Shown: piece by piece, positions 7,989 to 16,686 of the stretch
Layout: each line of letters starts with the position of its first letter
How positions within the stretch are numbered: position 1 is the first letter of the stretch
NCBI RefSeq assembly: GCF_025961475.1
Contig: NZ_JAOQNS010000015.1
Span: 24,002 to 88,001 of the forward strand
Direction: 5' to 3'
Origin: Rhodobium gokarnense
GTDB lineage: Bacteria > Pseudomonadota > Alphaproteobacteria > Rhizobiales > Rhodobiaceae
Length of the DNA stretch: 64,000 bases
Position numbers and translations under genes: made by a program
The notes under the pieces: generated by a model
The model's database searches: none
Seen by the model: only the letters and a program-made list of their open reading frames with translations
Told to the model about the DNA's origin: nothing

Positions 7989-9803
7989 ATGGCTTCCAAT
8001 TCTGACAAGGATCGTCCCGGCGCGACCGGACCAGGCAAGCAAGGCCCTCAAGATGATGCCCCTGGAAAGGACAAGACGGACGCGAATCCTTCGGCCGCGG
8101 AGCGCAAGCAGGCGAGCCGACCGCCCCGACAACCCGTAACCATCGATCTGAAGGCAACAGAGTCGAGCGACAAGGACAAGGATCCGGGCAAGCCAGCCGC
8201 CGGGACCGACGCCAAGCCGGGCGAAAAGCCGACAAGCGCTGCGGGAGGCGCAAAGACGGCAGACACCGGCAAGACGGAGGACCCCAAGGCCGCCGCAAAG
8301 CCGGATCCGAAAGCCCCGCCGAAGCCGGACGAGAAGCCGAAAAGCGCTGCTGCGGGAGCCGCGCCGAAGGCCGATCCGGGGGCGACCAAGATGGCGCCGC
8401 CGCCGGTCCAGAGCAGCGGTGCCGGCAGTCGTTTCGTTGCCGCCCTGCTCGGCGGCGTGATCGCGCTCGGCGGTGCCTATGGCCTGATCCAGACCGGAAA
8501 GCTGCAGTTGCCGGGTGCCCAGGAGGCCGCGGCCACGCAGACGGCGCTCAGCGAGGCTGAGGCCAAGATCGCCGCGCTCGAAGAGCGGATTGCCGGCGGT
8601 GGCGAACTGGCGACGACCGTCGACGGCCTGTCGACCCGCGTCTCCGCGCTGGAAGCGGCGCCGGACGACACCGGCACCAGCGACCAGGTCGCAGCCCTTG
8701 CCGAGCGTCTGACGGCCGCCGAAGCGGCGGCGCAATCGGCCGCCGAGGCGGTGCCGGATCTGACCCCGCTCAACGAGGAGGTCGCCGAATTGCGGCGGCT
8801 GGTCTCGACCGGGGCGGCCGGATCGGACGTCGCGCTGGAAAGCCTGCAGTCGGAGATCACCGACCTGAAGAGCGGCCTGCAGTCGACGCAGGACCAGGTG
8901 GCGACGCTGGCCGACAAGCCGGCGGGCGACCCAAGCCTGCCCGAGAAGGTGGCCGATATCGACAGCCGCCTTGCCGCCACGGAGAGCACCGCCTCGGATA
9001 CGGCGGAACAGCTCAAGCAGGTGGCGCTGACGGCCCAGCAGGCCGATGTCGCGTCCGGCGCGGGCGTTGCGCTCGGGCCCGACGTCAAGGCACTGCAGGC
9101 GGCGACCCAGACGCTGACCGAGAACGTCGATGCGGCGACCAGCCAGTTGTCGGCGCTGCAGTCCGGTCAGGAAGCGTTGACGACCAAGGTCGGCTCGCTG
9201 GAGGAGACCGTCACCTCGCTCGACCAGCGGATGGGTTCCGCCGAGGAACAGCTCGGTGGCGTCACCGCCCGCGAGACGGCGGCGCGTGCCCTTGCGGTCG
9301 CGTCCCTGTCCGATGCGGTCGATGCCGGCCGGCCCTATTCCACCGAGCTGTCGGCCGTTGCCGCCTCGCTCGGCGACGGGGTCGACCTTTCCGCGCTTGA
9401 GGCCCATGCCGAGAGCGGACTGCCGACGCGGGCCGAACTGGTCCAGCGCTTCGATGCGGTGGCCGACGCCATGCTGGCGACCACCAGCGAAGTGCCGGAA
9501 GACGCCGGCATCCTCGACAAGTTCCTGGTCAATGCCCGCTCCTCGGTACAGGTGCGGCCGTCCGGGGACAGCGGCGGGACCAGCGTTGCGTCGATCGTCG
9601 CGCGGATGGAGGCCCAGGTGAAGGCCGGCAAGCTCGCCGAGGCTCTCGGCGAAATGGATGCCTTGCCGGACGACGCCAAGGCCGCCGGTGCCGACTGGGC
9701 CGCGGCCGTCCAGGCCCGCCTGCAAGCCGAGTCCCTGGTCCGTCAGACGGCCAAGGACGTGTTGACCATGCTGTCGGGCAACGCCCCGGCGGCGAGCAAC
9801 TGA
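7989..9803 (+). CDS. Bacterial mitofilin / Mic60-like inner membrane protein
   Basis: Predicted 604 aa. Residues 1-145 are a disordered Lys/Pro/Ala-rich cytoplasmic tail; one membrane helix lies at about 148-166 (FVAALLGGVIALGGAYGLI); residues 175-450 are predicted coiled coil with regular hydrophobic spacing; the C-terminus (about 450-600) has the mitofilin signature, including ARALAVASLSDAV, GLPTRAELVQRFD and QARLQAESLVRQ. Alphaproteobacterial homologues of mitochondrial Mic60 are encoded beside hem genes and help shape intracytoplasmic membranes. The ATG at 7989 is preceded by AGAGGAG. The next gene starts 20 bases downstream and encodes the usual partner. Confidence 0.85.
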   Translation: MASNSDKDRPGATGPGKQGPQDDAPGKDKTDANPSAAERKQASRPPRQPVTIDLKATESSDKDKDPGKPAAGTDAKPGEKPTSAAGGAKTADTGKTEDPKAAAKPDPKAPPKPDEKPKSAAAGAAPKADPGATKMAPPPVQSSGAGSRFVAALLGGVIALGGAYGLIQTGKLQLPGAQEAAATQTALSEAEAKIAALEERIAGGGELATTVDGLSTRVSALEAAPDDTGTSDQVAALAERLTAAEAAAQSAAEAVPDLTPLNEEVAELRRLVSTGAAGSDVALESLQSEITDLKSGLQSTQDQVATLADKPAGDPSLPEKVADIDSRLAATESTASDTAEQLKQVALTAQQADVASGAGVALGPDVKALQAATQTLTENVDAATSQLSALQSGQEALTTKVGSLEETVTSLDQRMGSAEEQLGGVTARETAARALAVASLSDAVDAGRPYSTELSAVAASLGDGVDLSALEAHAESGLPTRAELVQRFDAVADAMLATTSEVPEDAGILDKFLVNARSSVQVRPSGDSGGTSVASIVARMEAQVKAGKLAEALGEMDALPDDAKAAGADWAAAVQARLQAESLVRQTAKDVLTMLSGNAPAASN

Positions 9804-9823
9804 TCGGCTGAGGGAGTAGTGAT

Positions 9824-11779
9824 ATGGTTCGTTTGATAATCTTCTTCGCCGTTCTGTTCGCCTTCGCCCTTGGCGGGGCATGGCTTGCCGACCGGCCGGG
9901 AACCGTGATGCTCGACTGGCAGGGCTACCAGGTGCAGACCAGCCTGATGGTCGGCCTGGTGGGGCTCCTGGTCCTCGTCATCGTTCTCTTCATCGCCTGG
10001 GCGATCATCGTCAAACTGGTCCGCTCGCCGCGGAGCTTTGCCCGGTTCTGGGGAGCGCGTCGCCGCGAACGGGGCTACAGGGCCCTCACCAACGGCCTCA
10101 TCGCCGTCGGTTCGGGCGATGTCTCCGGGGCGCGCAAATACGCCAAGGACGCCCAGAAGCTGCTGCGCCGGGAACCGGCGACCAAGCTGCTGGCGGCCCA
10201 GGCCGCCCAGCTCGGCGGCGACACCGGCAAGGCCCAGGGTCAGTTCACCAGCATGCTGGAGCATGAATCGACCCAGGTCCTCGGCCTGCACGGCCTCTAT
10301 CTGGAGGCGCAGCGGGCCGGCGAGACGGAAGCTGCAAGGCACTATGCCAAGGAGGCGATCGCCATCTCGCCCGCCCTTCCCTGGGCCGGCAAGGCGATGC
10401 TCGACTTCCAGGCGTCGGAAGGCGACTGGGAAGCGGCGCTCACCACCCTGGAGCGCAACGCCCAGTTCAAGCTGGTCGACAAGAAGACCGCACGGCGCGA
10501 GCGCGCCGTGCTCCTGACCGCGCGGGCGATGGAGCTGGAGACCGGCTCTCCCGACCGGGCGCGTGCCCTTGCCAAGGAAGCCCATGGCCTGGCACCGGAC
10601 CTGGTGCCGGCGGCGGCCGTTGCCGGGCGCCTCTATTCGCGTTCCGGCGATTTCGGCCGGGCCGCGAAGATCCTGGAGGCGGCCTGGAAGAAGAACCCGC
10701 ATCCGGACATCGCCGAGGCCTATATCCACATCCGGCCCGGCGATTCCATCCGCGACCGTCAGAAGCGGGTGAGCCACCTCAACCAGCTCCGTGCCAACCA
10801 TCCGGAGGGCGCGCTGGCGCTCGCCCGGGTGGCGATCGACGCCAACGACTGGGAGACCGCCCGCGAGGCGCTCACCAAGCTGTTGCGCTCGGCGCCGACC
10901 AAGCGGGCCTGCCTGATGATGGCCGAGGTCGAAGAGGGCCAGCACGGCGATCATGGCCGGGTCCGCGAATGGCTGTCGCGGGCGGTGCGGGCGCCGCAGG
11001 ATCCGGCATGGGTCGCCGACGGCATCGTCTCGGACACCTGGGCGCCGATTTCGCCGGTCACCGGCGAGCTCGACGCCTTCGAGTGGAAGACGCCGCCAAC
11101 GGCACTGGCGCCACCCTCGGACGGGCCGCTGATCGACGAGGAGCTCCTGCAGCCGCGTCCGCCGGTTGCCGCCAAGGCGGCGATCGAGCCGGCAAGGGAC
11201 GTTACCCCGAAGAAGCCGGAAGACGACAAGGCACCGGTCGGCAACCTCGAGGAGGCAGCCGGTACGCCGGGAAAATCTGACGCGGGAGCGGTGAAGACCG
11301 CCGCCTTCGACGTTCCCGCGTCATCAAATACCGACGGAGCGCGCTCCGGAACGGGCACCGGCGAGACGCCGGCACCCGCGGCCAGGACGGAAACACCCGC
11401 CTCCACGACGCACGCGGCGGCAACGCCGGGCAAGGGCCCGGCCGAGCCGGAGGCGGACACGGACAAGACAGGCGCGGAGGCCAAGGCCCCCGCGCCGGCT
11501 GCGGCAAAAGACGATCCCGCGAAAGGCGCGGCGCCCGAAAAGGCGCCTCAGAAGGCGGAAAATGCCGCCGCCGCCAAGTCCCCGAAGCCGGAACCGGCAA
11601 AACCGGAGCCGGCGACTGCGGCCGGGCGCGAGACCGTCGCGCCGCCGATCCCCGATGCCGTGGGCGACGGCTATCGGACCCGGCGGAGCACGGTCGCCTA
11701 TCCGCTCGGCCGGGCACCGGACGATCCGGGACCGCGCGGCAACGGCGCCGACAGGAACGGCTATAAGTCGTACACCTGA
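9824..11779 (+). CDS. HemY N-terminal domain TPR protein (Orf52-like partner of Mic60)
   Basis: Predicted 651 aa. Two membrane helices lie near residues 1-22 and 40-63, followed by a TPR-like helical repeat region (about 85-400) containing the HemY_N pattern RRRERGYRALTNGLIAVGSGD. The last 220 residues or so are a Pro/Ala/Lys/Glu-rich low-complexity tail. Despite the name HemY, the family is not protoporphyrinogen oxidase; in alphaproteobacteria it is encoded next to Mic60 (called Orf52 in purple bacteria) and is thought to act with it at membrane folds. It starts 20 bases after the mitofilin gene and is followed by a strong terminator, so it closes the hemCD operon. Confidence 0.85.
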   Translation: MVRLIIFFAVLFAFALGGAWLADRPGTVMLDWQGYQVQTSLMVGLVGLLVLVIVLFIAWAIIVKLVRSPRSFARFWGARRRERGYRALTNGLIAVGSGDVSGARKYAKDAQKLLRREPATKLLAAQAAQLGGDTGKAQGQFTSMLEHESTQVLGLHGLYLEAQRAGETEAARHYAKEAIAISPALPWAGKAMLDFQASEGDWEAALTTLERNAQFKLVDKKTARRERAVLLTARAMELETGSPDRARALAKEAHGLAPDLVPAAAVAGRLYSRSGDFGRAAKILEAAWKKNPHPDIAEAYIHIRPGDSIRDRQKRVSHLNQLRANHPEGALALARVAIDANDWETAREALTKLLRSAPTKRACLMMAEVEEGQHGDHGRVREWLSRAVRAPQDPAWVADGIVSDTWAPISPVTGELDAFEWKTPPTALAPPSDGPLIDEELLQPRPPVAAKAAIEPARDVTPKKPEDDKAPVGNLEEAAGTPGKSDAGAVKTAAFDVPASSNTDGARSGTGTGETPAPAARTETPASTTHAAATPGKGPAEPEADTDKTGAEAKAPAPAAAKDDPAKGAAPEKAPQKAENAAAAKSPKPEPAKPEPATAAGRETVAPPIPDAVGDGYRTRRSTVAYPLGRAPDDPGPRGNGADRNGYKSYT

Positions 11780-11809
11780 CGGCTCCGCCGGTCGCAATGG
11801 CAAGAAAGG

Positions 11810-11847
11810 CCGCGCCGCCTCCGCACAAGGGAGCGGCGCGGTTTTTT
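11810..11847 (+). terminator. Intrinsic terminator after the hemC-hemD-mitofilin-HemY operon
   Basis: CCGCGCCGC at 11810-11818 pairs with GCGGCGCGG at 11833-11841, followed by six T residues. It lies 30 bases after the HemY-type stop codon. Confidence 0.85.
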
Positions 11848-12033
11848 GTCCGGTCCGTCGTCTGCATCCCGTTGCAGGCTGTGGCGGGGCGGCGAGAATG
11901 GCGCTTGAAATACCGGGCCTCTGCCGTTATCAGAGGGCGGTCGAAACGCCGTCCTGGAAGGGTTGCGATCCTTCGCGGGAAAAGCGTTTCGACCGTTCGG
12001 CGGGTCTTTTTTAGCGTGAAGCCTCGCCCCTTA

Positions 12034-12109
12034 GCCGCATTAGCTCAGTTGGTAGAGCACGTCATTCGTAATGATGGGGTCGGCGGTTCGAATCCGTCAT
12101 GCGGCACCA
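12034..12109 (+). tRNA. tRNA-Thr (anticodon CGT)
   Basis: A complete cloverleaf can be folded: acceptor GCCGCAT pairs with ATGCGGC, the D stem is GCTC/GAGC around AGTTGGTA, the anticodon stem is CGTCA/TGATG with loop TTCGTAA, and the T arm is GGCGG-TTCGAAT-CCGTC. The anticodon CGT reads ACG (threonine). The discriminator base is A and CCA is encoded (12107-12109). Confidence 0.95.
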
Positions 12110-12278
12110 TTCTTCCAGGCTTTTTTTGGCAGGCTCCCGGCGTTCGGCGTGTCCGCTTGGGCGGTGCCTTTGACGCGGCCGGCGATATCCGGCGCCGTCC
12201 TGCCTTGAACGCAAGGTCTGCGCTCACACGGCTTCGCGGCGCATCCGTGAGGATGGGGCGGAGGCGTGGTTCGGCCGC

Positions 12279-13973
12279 TCACTTGATCCGGAACATGTTG
12301 CGCAGCGCCAGCGCGATCAGGAACAGGAAGGTCACCGACAACAGGGTCTGGAAGACGCCGAGATAGGCGACGGCGACGGGGATGTCCGGCGGCAGGTGTC
12401 GTACGGCGGCTTCCATCGTTGCCGCGTCGGGGTACTTCGCCGGGTCGACCTTCGCTGGATAGAGGCAGGCATAGGCCTTGAGGATGCTCTGGCGCTGGGC
12501 GCCGCTGATCGCCGGCAGGGCGTTGGCGAGGGCGAGGAAGGCGGACTTGGCGAAGGCGACGTCCTGGCAGTCCCCGGCCGGGTTCGCCTTGGACAAGTAG
12601 ATCCCCGCGAAGGCCCATGTGGTGGCAAAGAGCCAGGAGAAGGGGCGCACGAACGAGCGGCCGTAGTCCGACGTCATCCAATAGATGCGATTGAACTGGC
12701 GCGACCAGAAGGGTTCCCGTTCGAGCAACAACTCGGCGCTCTTCAGACCCTTGAAGAACAGCATCTCCTGCTCGTGGTCGTGGCCCTGGATCGCCAACCG
12801 GGCAAGGGCGCGGTATCGCGCCGGGTCGTCGGTGTCGGGAAAGGGGCGATGGGTCAACGGACTGGGAATTGGCACCGATACGTTGTCGAGCCGCAGCGCT
12901 TCGGTGAAATGGGCTTGAATGAAACCTGGAACGCGGGTTTCGAAGCGCGTATCGGCGAGGCTGAACGCGCGGGAAGCGTCGATCGCCCCGAAGTCGGCTT
13001 CACCAGCAAATTTGGCACCATCGAAGCTTGTGTTGCCGTCAAAACCGGAAAGGCCAAACAAAGCGTTACCTCTGAACGTCGCGCTGTCGAACCAAGCGAT
13101 GCTGCTGAATGTCGCGTTGTCGAACCAAGCGTTGCCCTCGAACGTCGCGCTGTTAAACGAAGCGACGTCGTTGAACGTCGCGCTGTAGAAGTGAGCGTTG
13201 CCGCTAAACGTCGTGCTGTCGAACCAAGCGTTGCTGCCGAACGTCGCGCGGTTAAACGAAGCGATGTCCCTGAACGTCGCGCTGTAGAATTGAGCGTTGC
13301 CGCTAAACGTCGTGCTGTCGAAGGAAGCGCTGCTTCTGAACGTCGCGCTGTCGAACCAAGCGTTGCCGCTAAACGTCGTGCTGTCGAAGGAAGCGTTGCT
13401 TCTGAACGTCGCGCTGTCAAACGAAGCGACGCTGCTGAACTTCGCGCTGTAGAAGTGAGCGTCGCCGCTGAACTTCGCGCTGCCGAAATCTGTCTGTCCT
13501 GGAAACAGGAAATCCTGGAAACGGATGATTGCGCCAACACACGAAAGTGTATTTGCAGACGTGGATTGCCTGCTTGCGGATTCTCCCTCCTGCCGATCCT
13601 CCCCTGATGCCGACCGCAGCCGGACGGAGTGGAAGCTCGTTGCCGCCTTCTCAAGCCAATCTTGGGTGCCTTGGTTAGTGCCCACCTCACCCCAGAAGCC
13701 GAAAACAGTCTGACCGGCGCCGACTGCCCATTTCCTTTCGTCGACTAGCTTTTCCTTGTCGGCCAGCATCTGTTCCGCCCAGCCGTTCCAGACGGCCTTG
13801 GCCGCCTCGTGGGCCTCGTCCTCCGATTTGCCCGCGTCGAGGGCGGCTTTGCGCTCCGCTTCGCAGTCGGTCCATCGCGCGATGGTGCGGTCGCGAATGC
13901 GCTTGCGGACGCCTTTGGGGGAGTCGTCCGGCCGTTCGGGCGGGTCGGGTTCAGGATTGTGGTCGTCGGACAT
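12279..13973 (-). CDS. Pentapeptide-repeat protein with C-terminal membrane domain
   Basis: Predicted 564 aa. Residues 1-150 are hydrophilic and rich in charged residues. Residues about 160-330 are A(D/N)xF-type pentapeptide repeats in which a ten-residue unit of the kind ASFDSATF/NAWFDSTTF recurs more than a dozen times, predicting a right-handed quadrilateral beta helix. After a linker there are membrane segments near FSWLFATTWAFAGIYLS and at the very C-terminus (VFQTLLSVTFLFLIALAL), with a shorter hydrophobic stretch AFLALANALPAISG between them. This resembles pentapeptide proteins fused to two-helix, ion-channel-like ends; the function is unknown. The ATG at 13973 gives the last plausible start before a low-quality upstream extension. 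It is a single gene between tRNA-Thr and a repeat cluster. Confidence 0.75.
   Translation of the reverse strand: MSDDHNPEPDPPERPDDSPKGVRKRIRDRTIARWTDCEAERKAALDAGKSEDEAHEAAKAVWNGWAEQMLADKEKLVDERKWAVGAGQTVFGFWGEVGTNQGTQDWLEKAATSFHSVRLRSASGEDRQEGESASRQSTSANTLSCVGAIIRFQDFLFPGQTDFGSAKFSGDAHFYSAKFSSVASFDSATFRSNASFDSTTFSGNAWFDSATFRSSASFDSTTFSGNAQFYSATFRDIASFNRATFGSNAWFDSTTFSGNAHFYSATFNDVASFNSATFEGNAWFDNATFSSIAWFDSATFRGNALFGLSGFDGNTSFDGAKFAGEADFGAIDASRAFSLADTRFETRVPGFIQAHFTEALRLDNVSVPIPSPLTHRPFPDTDDPARYRALARLAIQGHDHEQEMLFFKGLKSAELLLEREPFWSRQFNRIYWMTSDYGRSFVRPFSWLFATTWAFAGIYLSKANPAGDCQDVAFAKSAFLALANALPAISGAQRQSILKAYACLYPAKVDPAKYPDAATMEAAVRHLPPDIPVAVAYLGVFQTLLSVTFLFLIALALRNMFRIK
12984..13496 (-). repeat. 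Coding tandem repeat of the pentapeptide domain
   Basis: Within the pentapeptide gene the DNA repeats with a 30-base period, often as 60-base pairs of units that are nearly identical (AACGTCGCGCTGTCGAA and CTAAACGTCGTGCTGTCGAA alternate on the plus strand). The similarity is higher than protein constraint alone needs, because synonymous positions also match, so recent unit duplication is likely and unit number may vary between strains. Confidence 0.7.
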
Positions 13974-14089
13974 GATGGTTCGGGATGTGGCAGGTTGAGA
14001 GGGCAGGGTAATCGGGTTGTGGATTGCTGCTAGTCTCAACCGCTTTTCCCGTCCGCGCAAGCGCATGCGTCGGCTCTTGGCACTGCCGC

Positions 14090-14518
14090 GCCCAACACTC
14101 TCCCCGTCACCCCGGCCTCCGAGCCGGGGCCTATTGCCCCTCACCGCGCGGTATGCCGTTGGCGGGGAGCCGCCGGCCGTTGCGGCGGGGCGGGCAGGAG
14201 CCGCGGTGGACATACCGTGTCGAGGTGCGCAATGGGTCCCGGCTCACGCCGCTTTGCGGCGCGTCCGGGATGACGGGGAGAGTTGGTGGCGAGGGAGGTG
14301 GTTACGCCGCCTCTGTCGCGGCGACGCCCACATGGTGCAATTGGCGGGCTGAGAGGCGCTCGGGGCCGCATTTTCCGAGCGGGTCGCCCTGGATTGCTTC
14401 GCTGCGCTCGCAATGACGGTGAGAGGTGGATTTCCGAATGAATTCACCTTTATTGCGAGACGAGCAGGACGGGGAGCAGCGTGTGCCACGAGCCTCATCA
14501 GGCCGACGCGGCAATGCA
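14090..14518 (+). repeat. Composite intergenic palindromic repeat, copy 2 (B unit then A unit)
   Basis: Unit B (core 14105-14275) starts CGTCACCCCGGCC, has CGGTATGCCG near 14149 and CATACCG near 14211, and ends GTCCGGGATGACGG; its arms extend outward as CAACACTCTCCC on the left and GGGAGAGTTGG on the right. Unit A (14390-14518) has a left arm TGGATTGCTTCGCT to CAATGACG (14390-14418), while its right arm (ATTGCGAG from 14452, GGCCGACGCGGCAAT at the end) is interrupted by about 35 bases. Order is B then A, unlike the other two clusters. The gap 13974-14586 holds no credible gene. Confidence 0.7.
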
Positions 14519-14586
14519 GCGTCGGTTGAGCATGGCGGAAGGGCCAGGACCCGCCTAAATCGTCGGGCTCAGCCGTCCCCGTTCCC

Positions 14587-16269
14587 CTAATTCCGCCCCT
14601 CAAGCAGGCGCCTTGCAATCACCTGCGCCTGTATCTCCGCGGCGCCCTCGAAAATGTTGAGGATGCGGGCGTCGCAGAGGACGCGGGAGATGGCGTATTC
14701 GAGGGCAAAGCCGTTGCCGCCGTGGATCTGCAGGGCGTTGTCGGCGGCGGCCCAGGCGACGCGGGCGCCTAGGAGCTTGGCCATGCCGGCCTCCAGGTCG
14801 CAGCGGCGGCCGGAGTCCTTTTCGCGGGCGGAGAAATAGGTGAGCTGGCGGGCGATCATGATCTCGACGGCCATCATCGCCAGCTTGTCGGCCACGCGCG
14901 GGAAGTTGACGAGGGCCTCACCGAACTGCACCCGCTCCTGGGCGTAGCGCAGGCCCAGGTCGAGGGCCGACTGGGCAACGCCGATGGCGCGGGCCGCGGT
15001 CTGGATGCGGGCGCTCTCGAAGGTCTGCATGAGCTGCTTGAAGCCCTGGCCCTCCTCGGCGCCGAGAAGGTTTTCCGCCTTCACCTCAAAACCGTCGAAG
15101 GCAATCTCGAATTCCTTCATGCCGCGATAGCCGAGGACCTCGATTTCGCCGCCGCTCATGCCCTCGGCGGGGAACGGATTGGCGTCGTCGCCGCGCGGCT
15201 TTTCGGCGAGAAGCATGGAAAGGCCCTTGTAGCCCTTTTCCTCCGGGTTGGTGCGCACCAGCAGCGTCATCAGGTCGGCGCGGACAGGGTGGGTGATCCA
15301 GGTCTTGTTGCCGGTGACCTTATAGACGTCGCCGTCCTTGACGGCGCGGGTCTTGAGGCTGGCGAGGTCCGAGCCGGTGTTCGGCTCGGTGAAGACGGCG
15401 GTCGGCAGAACCTCGCCGGCGGCGATCAGCGGCAGCCACTTTTCCTTCTGGGCGTCGGTGCCGCCGCCGAGGATCAGCTCCGCGGCGATTTCGGAGCGGG
15501 TGCCGAGCGAGCCGACGCCGATATAGGCGCGGGACAGCTCCTCGGAGACGACGCACATGGATTCCTTGCCGAGCCCGAGGCCGCCGAACTCTTCGGGGAT
15601 GGTCAGGCCGAAGACGCCGAACTCGGCCATTTTGGCGACGACGTCGAGGGGAATGTAGTCGTTCGCCAGGTGCCACTCATGGGCATGGGGCAGGACTTCG
15701 GCCTCGGCGAAGCGGCGCATTTCCTCGCGGAACGCCTCGAAGGTCTCGTCGAGGGCGCAATCGCCGATGGTGTGGACGCCCTCCACCTTCTGCATATGCT
15801 CGACGAGCGCGGCGCGGTTTTCCGCCGTGTTGCCGTTGTCGAGGAACCAGGCGACGGCGGGGACGTCGGCAAGGAGCGCAACGTCGTCGCGGGAAAGGCC
15901 GAGGTCGACCGGGCGGACGATCTCGCCCTGGCTCATCGGGATGCCGCCGACAAGCTCCGACAGGTATTCGCCGAAGGCGATCTCCACGATCAGCGCCTCG
16001 ATCTCGCCGAAGCTGCCATGGTCCTGCAACCGGTCGACATAGCCGGCCATTTCGCGCAGCGCCTCCACATAGGTGGCGGCCCAGGCAAGGCCGTGGCAGG
16101 CGCGCTGCTCCTTGGTGACGAGGGCGCCGGAGACGCGGCCGTCTTCCATCACCTTGTCGCCGACGGCGGCCTTGGCGCGGGCGAGGAAGCCGTCGGCGGC
16201 GGCGACGGCATCGCCGCATTTGGACGTCAAGACGTCGAAGGAAAGGGGCGCAGTATCGGCAGTTGTCAT
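14587..16269 (-). CDS. mcd: (2S)-methylsuccinyl-CoA dehydrogenase
   Basis: Predicted 560 aa, longer than ordinary acyl-CoA dehydrogenases (about 380 aa) because of an N-terminal extension of about 150 residues. That extension (KCGDAVAAADGFLARAKAA, then ACHGLAWAATYVEALREMAG) is characteristic of methylsuccinyl-CoA dehydrogenase of the ethylmalonyl-CoA pathway, which forms mesaconyl-CoA and passes electrons to ETF. The remainder is a full acyl-CoA dehydrogenase with FTEPNTGSDLASLKT, YRGMKEFEIAFDGFEV, QIHGGNGFALEYAISR and IFEGAAEIQAQVIARRLLEGR. The ATG at 16269 has a GGAG motif close upstream. It stands alone; other pathway genes (ccr, ecm, mch) are not in the window. Confidence 0.88.
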   Translation of the reverse strand: MTTADTAPLSFDVLTSKCGDAVAAADGFLARAKAAVGDKVMEDGRVSGALVTKEQRACHGLAWAATYVEALREMAGYVDRLQDHGSFGEIEALIVEIAFGEYLSELVGGIPMSQGEIVRPVDLGLSRDDVALLADVPAVAWFLDNGNTAENRAALVEHMQKVEGVHTIGDCALDETFEAFREEMRRFAEAEVLPHAHEWHLANDYIPLDVVAKMAEFGVFGLTIPEEFGGLGLGKESMCVVSEELSRAYIGVGSLGTRSEIAAELILGGGTDAQKEKWLPLIAAGEVLPTAVFTEPNTGSDLASLKTRAVKDGDVYKVTGNKTWITHPVRADLMTLLVRTNPEEKGYKGLSMLLAEKPRGDDANPFPAEGMSGGEIEVLGYRGMKEFEIAFDGFEVKAENLLGAEEGQGFKQLMQTFESARIQTAARAIGVAQSALDLGLRYAQERVQFGEALVNFPRVADKLAMMAVEIMIARQLTYFSAREKDSGRRCDLEAGMAKLLGARVAWAAADNALQIHGGNGFALEYAISRVLCDARILNIFEGAAEIQAQVIARRLLEGRN

Positions 16270-16686
16270 GGCTGGCTCCGGCGTTTCATCCTGGGTGTTG
16301 GTATGTTTTTCTTCTGGTTTGCAGTGCAACATGCGCAATTCGGCGGGGCGATGCAACTCCGCCTTTCGGCCGAGCGGCGGTTCGCCCCGGCGCCGGCCGG
16401 CGGCGGGAACAAGGGGCGCCGGAACGGCGTTGGGTTCCGGGTGAGAGAACAGACCCGGCCGCCATCAGCGCCCCGCGCACCCGTTCGCTCCGCGCCCCTT
16501 CCCTCCGGGGCGGCAACCCAGGATCCCGGTCCCATGGCTCGCAGACGCAGGATGTTTCATGGCATTTATGCAATGATGCGGGCGATCTTGAACCCGGCGA
16601 CGCGACGGCCGGTGGAGATCGACGATTTCCGCCCCCGGCGCCTGCCGGACGTCGGCAGGCGGATTGCGGAGGAAGGGGGAAACAGC

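Noticed and set aside
12984..13496. CRISPR-like array
   Set aside because: The period is 30 bases without unique spacers, and it is in frame with a pentapeptide protein.
12396..13607. A long plus-strand open frame opposite the pentapeptide gene
   Set aside because: It is antisense to the clear pentapeptide repeat protein, and its own repeats (VERRAVEPSVA-type) are only the reverse reading of the same 30-base DNA period.
15289..16686. Plus-strand frame continuous with the YihY protein
   Set aside because: It is antisense to mcd for most of its length; only the part from about 16687 (or 16552 at most) belongs to the membrane protein.
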